Of a DNA stretch of 64,000 nt, positions 25,127-38,666 are shown one piece after another. The notes beneath the pieces are model-generated. The model saw only the letters and a program-made list of their open reading frames with translations, was not told the origin of the DNA and searched no databases. The position numbers were made by a program, and so were the translations under genes. Origin of the DNA: Ramlibacter monticola. GTDB taxonomy: Bacteria; Pseudomonadota; Gammaproteobacteria; Burkholderiales; Burkholderiaceae_C. The DNA lies in assembly GCF_016722785.1 (NCBI RefSeq), contig NZ_JAEQNE010000003.1:62001-126000 (forward strand). The letters are read 5' to 3'. Position 1 is the first letter of the stretch. Each line of letters begins with the position of its first letter.

Positions 25127-26980
25127 TCAGGCGGCCAGCCGCTGCTCGATCTGCGCCTTGGTCGCCTTCAGTTCAGCCGGCAGGTGGTAGGCCAGCTGCT
25201 GGAACAGCTCCTCGTGCAGTTGCAGCTCCTTCACCCAGGCGTCGCGGTCGATGCCGATCACCTTGGCGAACTGCTCCGGCGTGAAGGCCAGGCCCTGCCA
25301 GTTCAGTTCCTCGTACTTCGGGCTGATGCCGAAGGCGTTCTTCGCCCCCTGCGCCTTGCCCTCGATGCGGTCGATCATCCACTTCAGCACGCGCATGTTC
25401 TCGCCGTAGCCGGGCCAGACGAACTTGCCGTCCTCGCCCTTGCGGAACCAGTTGGTGGTGAAGATGCGCGGCAGCTTCGCGCCCTTGGCTTCCAGCTTCT
25501 TGCCCAGGTCGAGCCAGTGCTGGAAGTAGTCGCTCATGTTGTAGCCGGTGAAGGGCAGCATCGCGAACGGGTCGCGGCGCACCACGCCGACCTGGCCGAC
25601 GATGGCGGCGGTGGTCTCGGAGCCCATGGTCGCGGCCATGTAGACGCCCTCGCCCCAGCTCTGGGCTTCGGTCACCAGCGGCACGGTGGTGGAGCGGCGG
25701 CCGCCGAAGATGAAGGCGTCGATCGGCACGCCGGCCGGATCGTCCCAGGCGGCGTCCAGGGCCGGGTTGTTGGTGGCGGCGACGGTGAAGCGCGCGTTCG
25801 GGTGCGAGGCCTTGGCGCCCGTCTCCTTGGCGATCTGCGGCGTCCAGTTCTTGCCCTGCCAGTCGACCAGGTGCGCGGGCGCCTGCTCGGTCATGCCTTC
25901 CCACCACACGTCGCCGTCGTCGGTCAGCGCGACGTTGGTGAAGATCACGTCCTTGTCCAGGCTGGCCATGCAGTTCGGATTGGTCAGCGTGTTGGTTCCG
26001 GGGGCCACGCCGAAGTAGCCGGCTTCCGGGTTGATCGCGTACAGGCGGCCGTCGGCGCCCGGCTTGATCCAGGCGATGTCGTCGCCGATGGTGGTCACCT
26101 TCCAGCCCGACAGGCCCTGGGGCGGGATCAACATGGCGAAGTTGGTCTTGCCGCAGGCCGACGGGAAGGCGGCGGCCACGTGGTACTTCTTGCCTTCCGG
26201 GTTGGTCACGCCCAGGATGAGCATGTGCTCGGCCAGCCAGCCCTGGTCGCGGGCCATGTTCGACGCGATGCGCAGCGCGAAGCACTTCTTGCCCAGCAGC
26301 GCGTTGCCGCCGTAGCCGGAGCCGTAGGACCAGATTTCGCGCGTCTCGGGGTAGTGCACGATGTACTTGGTCTTGTTGCAGGGCCAGGCGACGTCCTGCT
26401 GGCCGGCCTCGAGCGGCGCGCCCACGGTATGCAGGCAGGGCACGAACTCGCCGTTGACGCCGAGGACCTCGTAGACCGCCTTGCCCATGCGGGTCATGAT
26501 CCGCATGTTGACGGCCACGTACGGGCTGTCGGACAGCTCGATGCCGATGTGGGCGATGGGCGAGCCGAGCGGCCCCATGGAGAAGGGCACCACGTACATC
26601 GTGCGCCCGCGCATGCAGCCGTCGAACAGGGGCTGCAGGGTGGAGCGCATTTCGGCCGGGGCGACCCAGTTGTTGGTGGGGCCGGCGTCTTCCTTGCGCT
26701 GCGAGCAGATGAAGGTGCGGTCTTCGACGCGGGCGACGTCGCTCGGATCGGACCAGGCCAGGTAGGAGCCGGGACGCTTGGCGGGATCGAGCTTCTTGAA
26801 CGTGCCCTTGTCGACCAGCTGCTGGCAGAGGCGTTCGTATTCTTCCTGGCTGCCGTCGCACCAGTAGACCTGGTCCGGCTTGCACAGGGCGACCATGTCG
26901 GCCACCCAGGCGATCAGGCGCGCGTTCTTCACATACGCGGGGGTCTGGAGATTCAGACCCTGCATGACGGGAGAGTTCAT
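25127..26980 (-). CDS. pckG: Phosphoenolpyruvate carboxykinase (GTP)
   Basis: This 617-residue enzyme converts oxaloacetate + GTP to phosphoenolpyruvate + CO2 in gluconeogenesis. The GTP-type family is clear from [39 protein letters not shown], the kinase-1 loop [13 protein letters not shown] with its active-site Cys, [10 protein letters not shown], and [12 protein letters not shown]. Length is normal. The start MNSPVMQG has AGGAG 8 bp upstream; in-frame sequence further upstream is not family-like. It is a single gene with a 298 bp upstream region and ends at a shared bidirectional terminator. Confidence 0.97.
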   Translation of the reverse strand: MNSPVMQGLNLQTPAYVKNARLIAWVADMVALCKPDQVYWCDGSQEEYERLCQQLVDKGTFKKLDPAKRPGSYLAWSDPSDVARVEDRTFICSQRKEDAGPTNNWVAPAEMRSTLQPLFDGCMRGRTMYVVPFSMGPLGSPIAHIGIELSDSPYVAVNMRIMTRMGKAVYEVLGVNGEFVPCLHTVGAPLEAGQQDVAWPCNKTKYIVHYPETREIWSYGSGYGGNALLGKKCFALRIASNMARDQGWLAEHMLILGVTNPEGKKYHVAAAFPSACGKTNFAMLIPPQGLSGWKVTTIGDDIAWIKPGADGRLYAINPEAGYFGVAPGTNTLTNPNCMASLDKDVIFTNVALTDDGDVWWEGMTEQAPAHLVDWQGKNWTPQIAKETGAKASHPNARFTVAATNNPALDAAWDDPAGVPIDAFIFGGRRSTTVPLVTEAQSWGEGVYMAATMGSETTAAIVGQVGVVRRDPFAMLPFTGYNMSDYFQHWLDLGKKLEAKGAKLPRIFTTNWFRKGEDGKFVWPGYGENMRVLKWMIDRIEGKAQGAKNAFGISPKYEELNWQGLAFTPEQFAKVIGIDRDAWVKELQLHEELFQQLAYHLPAELKATKAQIEQRLAA

Positions 26981-27226
26981 CCTCGAGGCTCCTAAGTTAA
27001 AGCGTGTTTTCAAAAGGAGCTCGAAGGCTGTGTCTCGGCAGCCACGTGCGCGCCCTTTCAAAACAGGCTTTGACTCCGTCGGCGGCAAGCGGGGGGCCGG
27101 GCCACCGCTGGGTCGGCGAGAGGGGTGCCTATTTTAGGAAGCGGAACTCACCGGTTCCTGTCGTTCAGTCGCGATTCCATGCAAAAGATGCATAGGTTTA
27201 TGCGACCGCTCGTCGGGCGCGGCGAA

Positions 27227-27260
27227 CAAAAAGGCCCCGGCATCGCTGCACGGGGCCTTC
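27227..27260 (-). terminator. Intrinsic terminator of the 50-residue gene
   Basis: AAGGCCCCG / CGGGGCCTT pair around an 11-base loop. The A run on the plus-strand left side becomes a T tract on the minus strand, so it serves the small gene that ends 19 bp to the right. Confidence 0.7.
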
Positions 27261-27278
27261 GGGAGGAAGAGCTGGGAC

Positions 27279-27431
27279 TCAGGCCAGATAGACGGCGATG
27301 AAAGCCAGCAGGAACATCAGTGCCGCGCCGACCATCGGCAGGACGATCGGCATGGCCGGGACGACGGACTCGACGGCGTCCTGGGGCTCGAAATCGTGGC
27401 CGTGGTGACGGGGCTCGTTCGGGCTGCTCAT
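27279..27431 (-). CDS. 50-residue membrane protein with His-rich N-terminus
   Basis: The product begins MSSPNEPRHHGHDFEPQ and ends with one membrane helix (VLPMVGAALMFLLAFIAVYLA) at the extreme C-terminus, a tail-anchor-like layout. GAGGA lies 7 bp upstream of the ATG and a strong terminator follows, so the gene looks like a complete transcription unit. The HHGH cluster could bind a metal, and some respiratory assembly peptides look alike, but I cannot assign a function. The spacing to pckG is 298 bp with no other ORF. Confidence 0.7.
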   Translation of the reverse strand: MSSPNEPRHHGHDFEPQDAVESVVPAMPIVLPMVGAALMFLLAFIAVYLA

Positions 27432-27531
27432 TTGTCTTCCTCGTTTTCTGGGTTCCTCAAGCTCGGCCAGGCCTCCGCTTGAGACTACGCGCCGCCGGGG
27501 GCAGCGCTCGATCAGCCCATTCTACCGTCGC

Positions 27532-27936
27532 TTACAGGAGGGCATAGGTCGTCGTGGCCCTGCAGGCGCTCCGGCCGTCCTCCGCCCCCCGGATGTCGAT
27601 CTCGCCGAAGGCCAGCGTCTTGCCGGCCCGCAGCACCCGCGCCTGCACCAGGGCGTCCTGGCCCGCCAGGGGCTTGAGGAAGCTGGTGTTCATCTGCACC
27701 GTGGTGCAAGGGCGAAAGGCGCCGAACTGGTTGATCAGCGCCAGCACCATGGCGGTGTCGGCCGCGGCCATCATGGCCTGGCCGCACAGCATGCCGCCCA
27801 CCCGGGACAGTTGCGGGTCCTGCGGCAGGCGCAGGGTGACGCTGTCGGCATCGAACGCCTCCACCCGCAACGCCAGCGCCTGCACCCAGGGCGCGAAGTA
27901 CTCGGGCAGGGCGCTCTGCAGGGTCTCCCTCTCCAT
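27532..27936 (-). CDS. PaaI-type hotdog thioesterase
   Basis: A 134-residue single hotdog-fold protein. GGMLCGQAMMAAADTAMVLAL matches the central helix and catalytic-face pattern of PaaI-like acyl-CoA thioesterases, although the usual HGG is CGQ here, so the catalytic arrangement may differ. TVQMNTSFLKPLAGQDALVQARVLRAGKTLAFGEIDI forms the long beta strands. It overlaps the upstream threonine dehydratase stop by one base (TGATG), so translation is probably coupled. The substrate is unknown. Confidence 0.82.
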   Translation of the reverse strand: MERETLQSALPEYFAPWVQALALRVEAFDADSVTLRLPQDPQLSRVGGMLCGQAMMAAADTAMVLALINQFGAFRPCTTVQMNTSFLKPLAGQDALVQARVLRAGKTLAFGEIDIRGAEDGRSACRATTTYALL

Positions 27937-29135
27937 CACTCCTCCTCGGCCTGGAAACCGGCCGCCCGCAACGCCCCCAGCAGGGACTGCACGTGCTCGC
28001 GGCCGCGGGTCTGGACCACCAGTTCGATCTCCACGTTCTGCGCCGCCAGCAGCGTGAAGGCGCGCTGGTGGTGCACTTCGTCGATGTTGGCGCCGGCTTC
28101 GCTCACGACCTTGGTGATCCGGGCCAGCGACCCGGGGACGTCCCGCGCGCAGACCTTCAGCCGCGCCAGCCGCCCGGCGCGCACCATGCCGCGCTGCACG
28201 ATGGCCGCCAGCAGCATCGGATCGAGGTTGCCCCCGCCCAGCACCAGTCCGACCTTGCGGCCCGCATGGGCGGCGGCGTCCTTCATCAGGGCGGCCAGCG
28301 GCGCGGCGCCGGCGCCTTCGACCAGCGTCTTCTCGAAATCCAGCAGCGTCACGATGGCCTGCTCGATGTCGCCTTCGTCCACCAGCACCAGGTCGTCGAC
28401 GTAACGCTGCACCAGCTTCTGCGTCAGCTGCCCGGGCGCGCCGACCGCGATGCCCTCGGCGATGGTGGGGCCGCCCGGCGGCACGTGCGCGTGCTTGATC
28501 GCGTTGTACATGTGGGGAAAGCGCAGCGTCTGCACCCCGATCACCCGGATGCCGGGCTTGAGGCCCTTGGCCGCGGCCGCCATGCCGCCGATCAGGCCGC
28601 CCCCGCCCACCGCCACGATCAGGGTATCGAGCTGCGGCACCGCCTCCAGCATCTCCAGGGCCACGGTGCCCTGGCCGGCGATGATGGCAGGGTCGTCGTA
28701 GGGGTGGACCAGCGTCAGTTGCTCGCGCTGCGCCAGTTCCACGGCGTGGACGCGGGATTCCTCCAGGGTGTCGCCATGCAGCACCACCTCGGCGCCGAAC
28801 AGGCGCGTGCGTTCCACCTTCACCATGGGCGTGAAGCGGGGCATGACGATCACCGCCCGCAAGCCCAGCCGCTGTGCGTGGTAGGCCACGCCCTGGGCGT
28901 GGTTGCCGGCGCTCATCGCGATCACGCCGCGCTGGCGCTCTTCGTTGCTGAGTTGCACCAGCTTGTTGCAGGCCCCCCTTTCCTTGAAGGAGGCGGTGAA
29001 CTGCAGGTTCTCGAACTTCAGGAACACCTGGCAGCCGGCCATCTGCGACAGGGTGCGCGATTCCACGCAGGGCGTGGTGAGCACCTGGCCCTGCAGGCGG
29101 GCGGCGGCGGCACGGATCTCAGGGAGGCCGGTCAT
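27936..29135 (-). CDS. ilvA: Threonine ammonia-lyase (dehydratase)
   Basis: A 399-residue PLP enzyme that deaminates threonine to 2-oxobutanoate. The PLP lysine is K51 in TASFKERGA. AMSAGNHAQGVAYHA, the phosphate-binding VAVGGGGLIGGMA and GLVLGGGNLDP follow. The C-terminal ACT domain (from about residue 325, CARDVPGSLARITKVVSEAGANIDEVHHQR) is a single copy, as in the shorter TdcB-like/IlvA enzymes of many beta-proteobacteria. The sequence cannot separate biosynthetic from catabolic use. It is coupled to the downstream PaaI-type thioesterase gene. Confidence 0.88.
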   Translation of the reverse strand: MTGLPEIRAAAARLQGQVLTTPCVESRTLSQMAGCQVFLKFENLQFTASFKERGACNKLVQLSNEERQRGVIAMSAGNHAQGVAYHAQRLGLRAVIVMPRFTPMVKVERTRLFGAEVVLHGDTLEESRVHAVELAQREQLTLVHPYDDPAIIAGQGTVALEMLEAVPQLDTLIVAVGGGGLIGGMAAAAKGLKPGIRVIGVQTLRFPHMYNAIKHAHVPPGGPTIAEGIAVGAPGQLTQKLVQRYVDDLVLVDEGDIEQAIVTLLDFEKTLVEGAGAAPLAALMKDAAAHAGRKVGLVLGGGNLDPMLLAAIVQRGMVRAGRLARLKVCARDVPGSLARITKVVSEAGANIDEVHHQRAFTLLAAQNVEIELVVQTRGREHVQSLLGALRAAGFQAEEE

Positions 29136-29255
29136 GGGCGCATTGTGGACTGCCGCCCGGCCGCCGGGCGTCCGGAGCCGGGGCTATTCCTTCCATGTAG
29201 CATCAAGTCGCGCTATCGTTGGCGCGCTCTCCCCCTGCCTTCTGACGGAGGTCGT

Positions 29256-31556
29256 TTGGCCAAGCGTTCGCTGGATCTGCAAGTGCTGCCCTCGCCCGGC
29301 CTCAAGGAGGCCCCGGTGCTGGACCTGATGTGTTCGCACTTCGTGCTGACGCTCGCGGCCAAGCAGGGAGCCAAGTTCAACGTCCGGCGCGACCTCAACG
29401 GCCTGCTGTCGCTGGCCGGGCGCCACCTGGTGTGGCCGCCCTCGTCGCTGGAGCGCCTGCGCGAGTTCCTGGCCCGCCGCTGCAAGGACAACGAGTTCTG
29501 GCGCGGCCTCGAGCAGCTCTCCACGCGCGAGTTCCTGGACCGGCACGGCGTCTGGCGCGGCCCCTACGAGGAAGGCACGCTGTTCTTCTACCTCGACGAA
29601 TACGCCAAGGACCAGCCCAAGGACCTGCTGTCGGTGCTCACGGTCACGGGCGAGTGGCTGACGAACGCGCTGAAGAAGCACTCCACGCTGGTGGAGAAGA
29701 ACATCGACGCGCTGGCCAGCCTGCTGCAGTTGAACAAGGCCGAACGGGCCCTGCTGCTGTACGGAACGCTGGCGCGCTACCAGCGCGACCTGCGCAGCCT
29801 GCTGGTCGAATTCAAGGTGAACAACGCGCCCGAAGCGTATGCAGCGATCGCGGAGGTCGCCGGCGTCAGCGCCGCCGACGTGGGCGAGGCGCTGCGCGCC
29901 GGCTCGCGACTGGAGCGCATCGGCCTGGTGGAGAACCTGATCTCCGAGCACAACATCACCGACCTGGCGGACCTGATGAAGGTCAGCGAGAAGCTGCCGC
30001 CGGTGCTGATGCGCGAGTACCGCGACCAGAGCGAACTGATGGCCGTGTTCACGCGCCCCTCGGCCAAGAGCACGCTGACGCCGGACGACTTCTCCTTCGT
30101 CGCGGAGGACGCGTCGGTGCTGCGCAACCTGCTGCGCCGCGCGGTGGAATGCAAGGAGCCGGGCATCAACGTGCTGCTCTATGGGCCGCCCGGTACCGGC
30201 AAGACCGAGCTGGCCAAGGTCGTGGCGCAGGCCGCCGGGCTGGAGCTGTTCGAGGTGGAGTACGCCGACCGCGACGGCAACTCGCTGTCCGGGCGCGACC
30301 GCTACCGTTCGCTGCAGATCGCCCAGGTGTTCCTCAAGGGCAGCGCCCAGGCGGCGCTGCTGTTCGACGAGGTGGAGGACGTGTTCCCGCCGATCTCCAG
30401 CGAGGCCGCGCAGATGATGGCGCGGGCCGAACAGGTGGTGGCGCCGCCTTCGGGCAGCGTGAGCGGCAAGGCCTGGGTCAACCAGATCCTCGAGTCCAAC
30501 CCGGTGCCCACCATCTGGGTCACCAACCGCATCGAGCAGATCGACCCGGCCTTCCGGCGCCGCTTCGCCTACCACCTGGAGCTGAAGTCACCGCCGCCCG
30601 GCGCCCGCGAAGGGCTGGTGCGCAAGACGCTGGAAGGCGTCGAGGTGTCGGAGGCCTTCGTCGCCAAGCTGACCGAGCGCAAGGGGCTGACGCCGGCGCA
30701 GATCCGCACCGCGGTGCGCTTTGCCGGGCTGGCCTCGGCCGAATCCGTGGGCATGGAGGAACTGATCGAGCGGCAACTGCGCAATGCGGACCGCGCCCTG
30801 GGCACGCGCAGCGCCGAGGGCGGCATGCGCCGCAGCGTCACCACCTACGACCTCGAGATGCTGAACGTGGAGTCGCGCTTCGGCGTGCCGCGCATCGTCG
30901 AGGCGCTGCGCGCGCGCGGCCACGGCACGCTGTGCTTCTACGGCGCGCCCGGCACCGGCAAGACGGCGCTGGCGGAACACATCGCGCGCAGCCTCGACAA
31001 GCCGCTGCTGATCAAGCAGGCCAGCGACCTCATGAGCAAGTTCGTCGGCGAGACCGAGCAGAACATGGCGGGCATGTTCCGCGAGGCGGAGAGCGAAAAG
31101 GCGATCCTGCTGCTGGACGAGGCCGACAGCTTCCTGCAGGACCGCCGTGGCGCGCAGCGCACCTACGAGGTCACCGAGGTCAACGAGATGCTGCAGGGCA
31201 TGGAGCGCTTCCCCGGCATCTTCGTCTGCACCACCAACCTGATGGAGCGGATCGACCAGGCGGCGCTGCGGCGCTTCGCCTTCAAGATCCGCTTCAAGCC
31301 GCTCACGGCGCCCCAGCGCGAGAGGATGTTCGTGACCGAGGCGCTGGGCAGCGACGCGGCCCAGCTCACGCCCGACGCCGTGGCGCGGCTGGCGAAGCTG
31401 GAGCAGCTGTGCCCCGGCGACTTCGCGGCGGTGAAGCGGCAGGTGGAGATCCTGGCCGCGCAGCTGACGGCGGAGGAGTTCCTCGAGCAGCTGGAGGCGG
31501 AGCACCGGATCAAGCCGGAAGTGCGGGAAGCGCGGAACATCGGGTTCGTGCACTGA
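29256..31556 (+). CDS. Tandem AAA+ ATPase of unknown function
   Basis: A 766-residue protein with two AAA+ modules after an N-terminal domain of about 300 residues with no recognised family. Module 1 has Walker A GPPGTGKTE near residue 309 and Walker B LLFDEVEDVF near 368. Module 2 has Walker A GAPGTGKTA near 563 and Walker B LLLDEADSFL near 618, with arginine-finger-like RRFAFKIRF. Both modules look competent for ATP binding. The start TTG has GGAGGT 3-5 bp upstream; longer open frame upstream is antisense to ilvA and is rejected. It is a lone gene between ilvA and recQ. A remodelling or chaperone role is plausible but unproven. Confidence 0.85.
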   Translation: MAKRSLDLQVLPSPGLKEAPVLDLMCSHFVLTLAAKQGAKFNVRRDLNGLLSLAGRHLVWPPSSLERLREFLARRCKDNEFWRGLEQLSTREFLDRHGVWRGPYEEGTLFFYLDEYAKDQPKDLLSVLTVTGEWLTNALKKHSTLVEKNIDALASLLQLNKAERALLLYGTLARYQRDLRSLLVEFKVNNAPEAYAAIAEVAGVSAADVGEALRAGSRLERIGLVENLISEHNITDLADLMKVSEKLPPVLMREYRDQSELMAVFTRPSAKSTLTPDDFSFVAEDASVLRNLLRRAVECKEPGINVLLYGPPGTGKTELAKVVAQAAGLELFEVEYADRDGNSLSGRDRYRSLQIAQVFLKGSAQAALLFDEVEDVFPPISSEAAQMMARAEQVVAPPSGSVSGKAWVNQILESNPVPTIWVTNRIEQIDPAFRRRFAYHLELKSPPPGAREGLVRKTLEGVEVSEAFVAKLTERKGLTPAQIRTAVRFAGLASAESVGMEELIERQLRNADRALGTRSAEGGMRRSVTTYDLEMLNVESRFGVPRIVEALRARGHGTLCFYGAPGTGKTALAEHIARSLDKPLLIKQASDLMSKFVGETEQNMAGMFREAESEKAILLLDEADSFLQDRRGAQRTYEVTEVNEMLQGMERFPGIFVCTTNLMERIDQAALRRFAFKIRFKPLTAPQRERMFVTEALGSDAAQLTPDAVARLAKLEQLCPGDFAAVKRQVEILAAQLTAEEFLEQLEAEHRIKPEVREARNIGFVH

Positions 31557-31607
31557 GCCGCGCGTCATCCGCGCTTGCGCGCCGGCGCGCGTGCGCGAGG
31601 ATGACGA

Positions 31608-33467
<1,860 letters not shown>

Positions 33468-33525
33468 GCGGTGGATTGTCCCTGAGCGCCGCTGTTCAAC
33501 GCCGGTTCCGTAGAATTGGCCGACC

Positions 33526-34572
33526 ATGAAACCTGTGATCTATACCCGTGGCCAGGCCCTGCCGGACCTGCTGGACCAGCGCATCCTCGTGCTGGACGGC
33601 GCCATGGGCACCATGATCCAGCGCTTCCGGCTGACGGAGGCGGACTTCCGGGGCGAGCGCTTCCGCGAGCACCCCAGGGACCTGAAGAACGACAGCGACC
33701 TGCTGGTGCTGACGCGCCCCGACGTGATCCGCGACATCCACGAGGGCTACCTCGCGGCCGGCGCCGACATCATCGAGACCAACACCTTCGGCGCCAACGC
33801 GTTGGCGCAGGACGACTACGGCCTGGCGCACGTGGCGCGCGAGATGAACGTCGCCGCGGCGAAGCTGGCGCGCGAAGCCGCCGACAAGTTCTCCACCCCG
33901 GACAAGCCGCGCTTCGTTGCGGGCGCGCTCGGCCCCACGCCGCGCACGGCCAGCATCAGCCCGGACGTGAACGACCCCGGCGCGCGCAACGTGGATTTCG
34001 AGCAGCTGCGCGCGTCGTACTACGAGCAGGTGGAAGGCCTCGTCGAAGGCGGCGTCGACCTGCTGCTGGTCGAGACCATCTTCGACACCCTCAACGCCAA
34101 GGCGGCGCTGTTCGCGATCGACGAATACTTCGCCGACACCGGCCGGCGGCTGCCGGTGATCGTCAGCGGCACCGTGACGGACGCCTCCGGCCGCATCCTG
34201 AGCGGCCAGACCGTGCCGGCCTTCTGGCACAGCGTGCGGCATGCGCAGCCGCTGGCCATCGGCCTCAACTGCGCGCTCGGCGCGGCGCTGATGCGGCCCT
34301 ACATCCAGGAGCTGAACCGGGTCGCCCCCGATACCTTCATCAGCTGCTATCCCAACGCGGGCCTGCCCAACCCGATGAGCGAGACGGGCTTCGACGAGAC
34401 GCCGGAAGTCACCTCGCGCCTGCTGCGCGAATTCGCGGCCGAGGGCCTGGTGAACATCGTGGGCGGCTGCTGCGGCACCACGCCGGAGCACATCGCGGCC
34501 ATCGGCGACGCGGTGCGGCCGCTGCCGGCGCGCGCCAAGCAGCGCGCGTTCTTCTACAAGGAAGCCGCGTAG
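33526..34572 (+). CDS. metH: Methionine synthase, homocysteine-binding half
   Basis: This 348-residue protein is only the first module of cobalamin-dependent methionine synthase. It has the homocysteine S-methyltransferase barrel with [10 protein letters not shown] and the zinc-binding cysteines in GLNCALGA and [10 protein letters not shown]. The folate, cobalamin and reactivation modules are encoded by a separate gene at 35349. Two-gene MetH occurs in several beta-proteobacteria. Here an Lrp/AsnC gene lies between the halves. Zinc-activated homocysteine accepts the methyl group from methylcobalamin bound to the partner protein. It is divergent from recQ. Confidence 0.94.
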   Translation: MKPVIYTRGQALPDLLDQRILVLDGAMGTMIQRFRLTEADFRGERFREHPRDLKNDSDLLVLTRPDVIRDIHEGYLAAGADIIETNTFGANALAQDDYGLAHVAREMNVAAAKLAREAADKFSTPDKPRFVAGALGPTPRTASISPDVNDPGARNVDFEQLRASYYEQVEGLVEGGVDLLLVETIFDTLNAKAALFAIDEYFADTGRRLPVIVSGTVTDASGRILSGQTVPAFWHSVRHAQPLAIGLNCALGAALMRPYIQELNRVAPDTFISCYPNAGLPNPMSETGFDETPEVTSRLLREFAAEGLVNIVGGCCGTTPEHIAAIGDAVRPLPARAKQRAFFYKEAA

Positions 34573-34740
34573 GCGCGGCCCCTTCCCTTTCCAACGCGGT
34601 CCCTCGTGAGGACACCTGCCGGGACGGCCAGCGGGCGGTGATCCGCTGGCGCCTCGCTCCGGACGACCGGCCGGTAAGCCGGGGCCCGTTGCAGGAATTG
34701 TCCCGGCGCAGGCGGAGAAAGTCTTGCCGCACTTGCTGGA

Positions 34741-34763
34741 ATTTTCCGCCGGATCGGGAAAAT
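34741..34763. promoter_or_regulatory. Inverted repeat ahead of the Lrp/AsnC gene
   Basis: ATTTTCC-N9-GGAAAAT is a perfect 7 bp dyad 38-61 bp upstream of the regulator's ATG, in an AT-rich island where a promoter would lie. Lrp/AsnC proteins commonly bind such sites in their own promoters. Confidence 0.4.
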
Positions 34764-34801
34764 CTCTGGCGCATGCGGTTTCCGGGAGATAGCATTTCGG
34801 C

Positions 34802-35251
34802 ATGGACGCCATCGACCGGAAGATCCTCAAGGTCCTGCAGCAGGACGCGCGGACCAGCCTGCAGCAGATCGGGCAGGCCGTGGGGCTGAGCAGTTCTCCG
34901 TGCTGGGAGCGGATCAGGAAGATGGAGCAGGCCGGCGTGATCGAGGGCTACACGGTGCGGCTCAATGCGCAGGGCCTGGGCCTGAACGACACGGTGCTGG
35001 TGCAGGTCACGCTCGACAGCCACACCGACAACACGCTGGAGAAGTTCGGCGAGACGCTGGCGGCGATCCCGGAGGTGGTGGAGGCCTACTTGGTGTCCGG
35101 AGAATACGACTACCTGCTGCGCGTGGCGGTGAAGGACACGCGCGACTACGAGCGGCTGCTGCGGGAGAAGCTGTACAAGATCAAGGGGATCCGGCACAGC
35201 AAGTCGTCCTTCGTGCTGCGCACGCTGAAGAAAGCGGACCTGCCGCTGTAA
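34802..35251 (+). CDS. Lrp/AsnC-family regulator
   Basis: A 149-residue protein with an AsnC-type helix-turn-helix (DAIDRKILKVLQQDARTSLQQIGQAVGLSSSPCWERIRKMEQAGVI, residues 2-47) and a C-terminal RAM ligand-binding domain (VSGEYDYLLRVAVKDTRDYERLL). Members sense amino acids such as leucine, lysine or methionine. It lies between the two halves of methionine synthase, all on the same strand, so control of methionine metabolism is a reasonable inference. The SAH riboswitch begins 10 bp after its stop. Confidence 0.92.
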   Translation: MDAIDRKILKVLQQDARTSLQQIGQAVGLSSSPCWERIRKMEQAGVIEGYTVRLNAQGLGLNDTVLVQVTLDSHTDNTLEKFGETLAAIPEVVEAYLVSGEYDYLLRVAVKDTRDYERLLREKLYKIKGIRHSKSSFVLRTLKKADLPL

Positions 35252-35260
35252 AATCGTTCC

Positions 35261-35325
35261 CTGCTCAAGGAGCGCTGCAGCGGCTTTCGCCGTCAGGCTT
35301 GAGATGGATTCCAACCGCGCTCACC
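35261..35325 (+). promoter_or_regulatory. S-adenosylhomocysteine (SAH) riboswitch
   Basis: The leader of the second metH gene fits the SAH riboswitch. P1 is CTCAAG (35264-35269) with CTTGAG (35298-35303). The conserved core GAGCGCTGCA follows P1. The small hairpin CGGC-TTTC-GCCG is at 35281-35292, and CAGGCTTGAG closes P1. The pseudoknot pairs GAGCGC (35270-35275) with GCGCTC (35317-35322). SAH riboswitches normally switch genes on when SAH accumulates, fitting methionine synthase in the methyl cycle. Identification is by motif and pairing by eye, without a covariance-model score. Confidence 0.85.
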
Positions 35326-35348
35326 CGGCCCCTGCGAGGTGAGAAGGA

Positions 35349-38066
<2,718 letters not shown>

Positions 38067-38161
38067 AGCCCGCGTGAAGCATTGCACGAATGGATGAGCC
38101 GTGCGTGCGCGAGCCCTGCCGGCTTCGCGTTGAATTCCGGCAAGGAAGGAGTCCCCACGCA

Positions 38162-38647
38162 ATGAAGAAACTTGCTGTCATCACGCTGATGGCGCTGGCC
38201 GTCGCCGGTTGCAACAGCGATCAACCCGAGCAGCCGCCGCCCGCGCCCATCGCGAAGAAGCAGGAGCACCCCCAGCGCAAGGAACAGCCGCGCGCCGAGA
38301 GCTGCCGCGACTGCGGCACGGTTGTGGCGGTGCGCGCCGAACAACGCAAGGGCGAGGGCGGCGCGGTCGGCATCATCGCCGGCGCGGCCGCGGGCGGCCT
38401 GATCGGCAACCAGTTCGGCAAGGGCGACGGCAAGAAGGCGATGACGGTGGCCGGCGCCATCGGCGGCGGCTTCGCGGGCAACGAGGTGCAGAAGCACGTG
38501 ACCGCCAAGGAGGTGTGGATCACCCAGGTGAAGATGGGCGACGGCAGCGTCCGCAACTTCGAGCACGAGAAGCAGCCGGCCTGGAAGTCGGGCCAGCAGG
38601 TGCGCGTCGGCGCGAACAACAGCGTCGCGCTCGTCAACAACCACTGA
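38162..38647 (+). CDS. Glycine-zipper 2TM-domain lipoprotein
   Basis: A 161-residue predicted lipoprotein with signal MKKLAVITLMALAVAGC, where Cys17 closes an LAVAGC lipobox. A Pro/Gln/Lys-rich spacer precedes a CRDCGTV motif and a glycine-zipper region (GGAVGIIAGAAAGGLIGNQFGKGDGKKAMTVAGAIGGGFAGNEVQK, about 89-133), as in SlyB/Rick-17kDa-type outer-membrane proteins. A C-terminal beta-rich domain (QVKMGDGSVRNFEHEKQPAW) follows. It probably acts in the envelope. It sits 19 bp upstream of a close paralogue, with AAGGAG ahead of its start. Confidence 0.87.
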   Translation: MKKLAVITLMALAVAGCNSDQPEQPPPAPIAKKQEHPQRKEQPRAESCRDCGTVVAVRAEQRKGEGGAVGIIAGAAAGGLIGNQFGKGDGKKAMTVAGAIGGGFAGNEVQKHVTAKEVWITQVKMGDGSVRNFEHEKQPAWKSGQQVRVGANNSVALVNNH

Positions 38648-38666
38648 GATCCGACGGAGGAACCGA

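Noticed and set aside
26981..27226. A regulatory RNA or promoter in the pckG upstream region
   Set aside because: I saw only a short ATGCA repeat near 27178-27193 and no convincing promoter pair or conserved RNA fold.
27993..29255. Extended N-terminus for the tandem AAA+ protein
   Set aside because: The open frame upstream of 29256 is antisense to ilvA. A TTG with a good ribosome-binding site gives the likely start.
33468..33527. Longer RecQ N-terminus starting at the ATG at 33527
   Set aside because: The 20 extra residues are not seen in RecQ proteins, and this start would overlap the divergent metH start.
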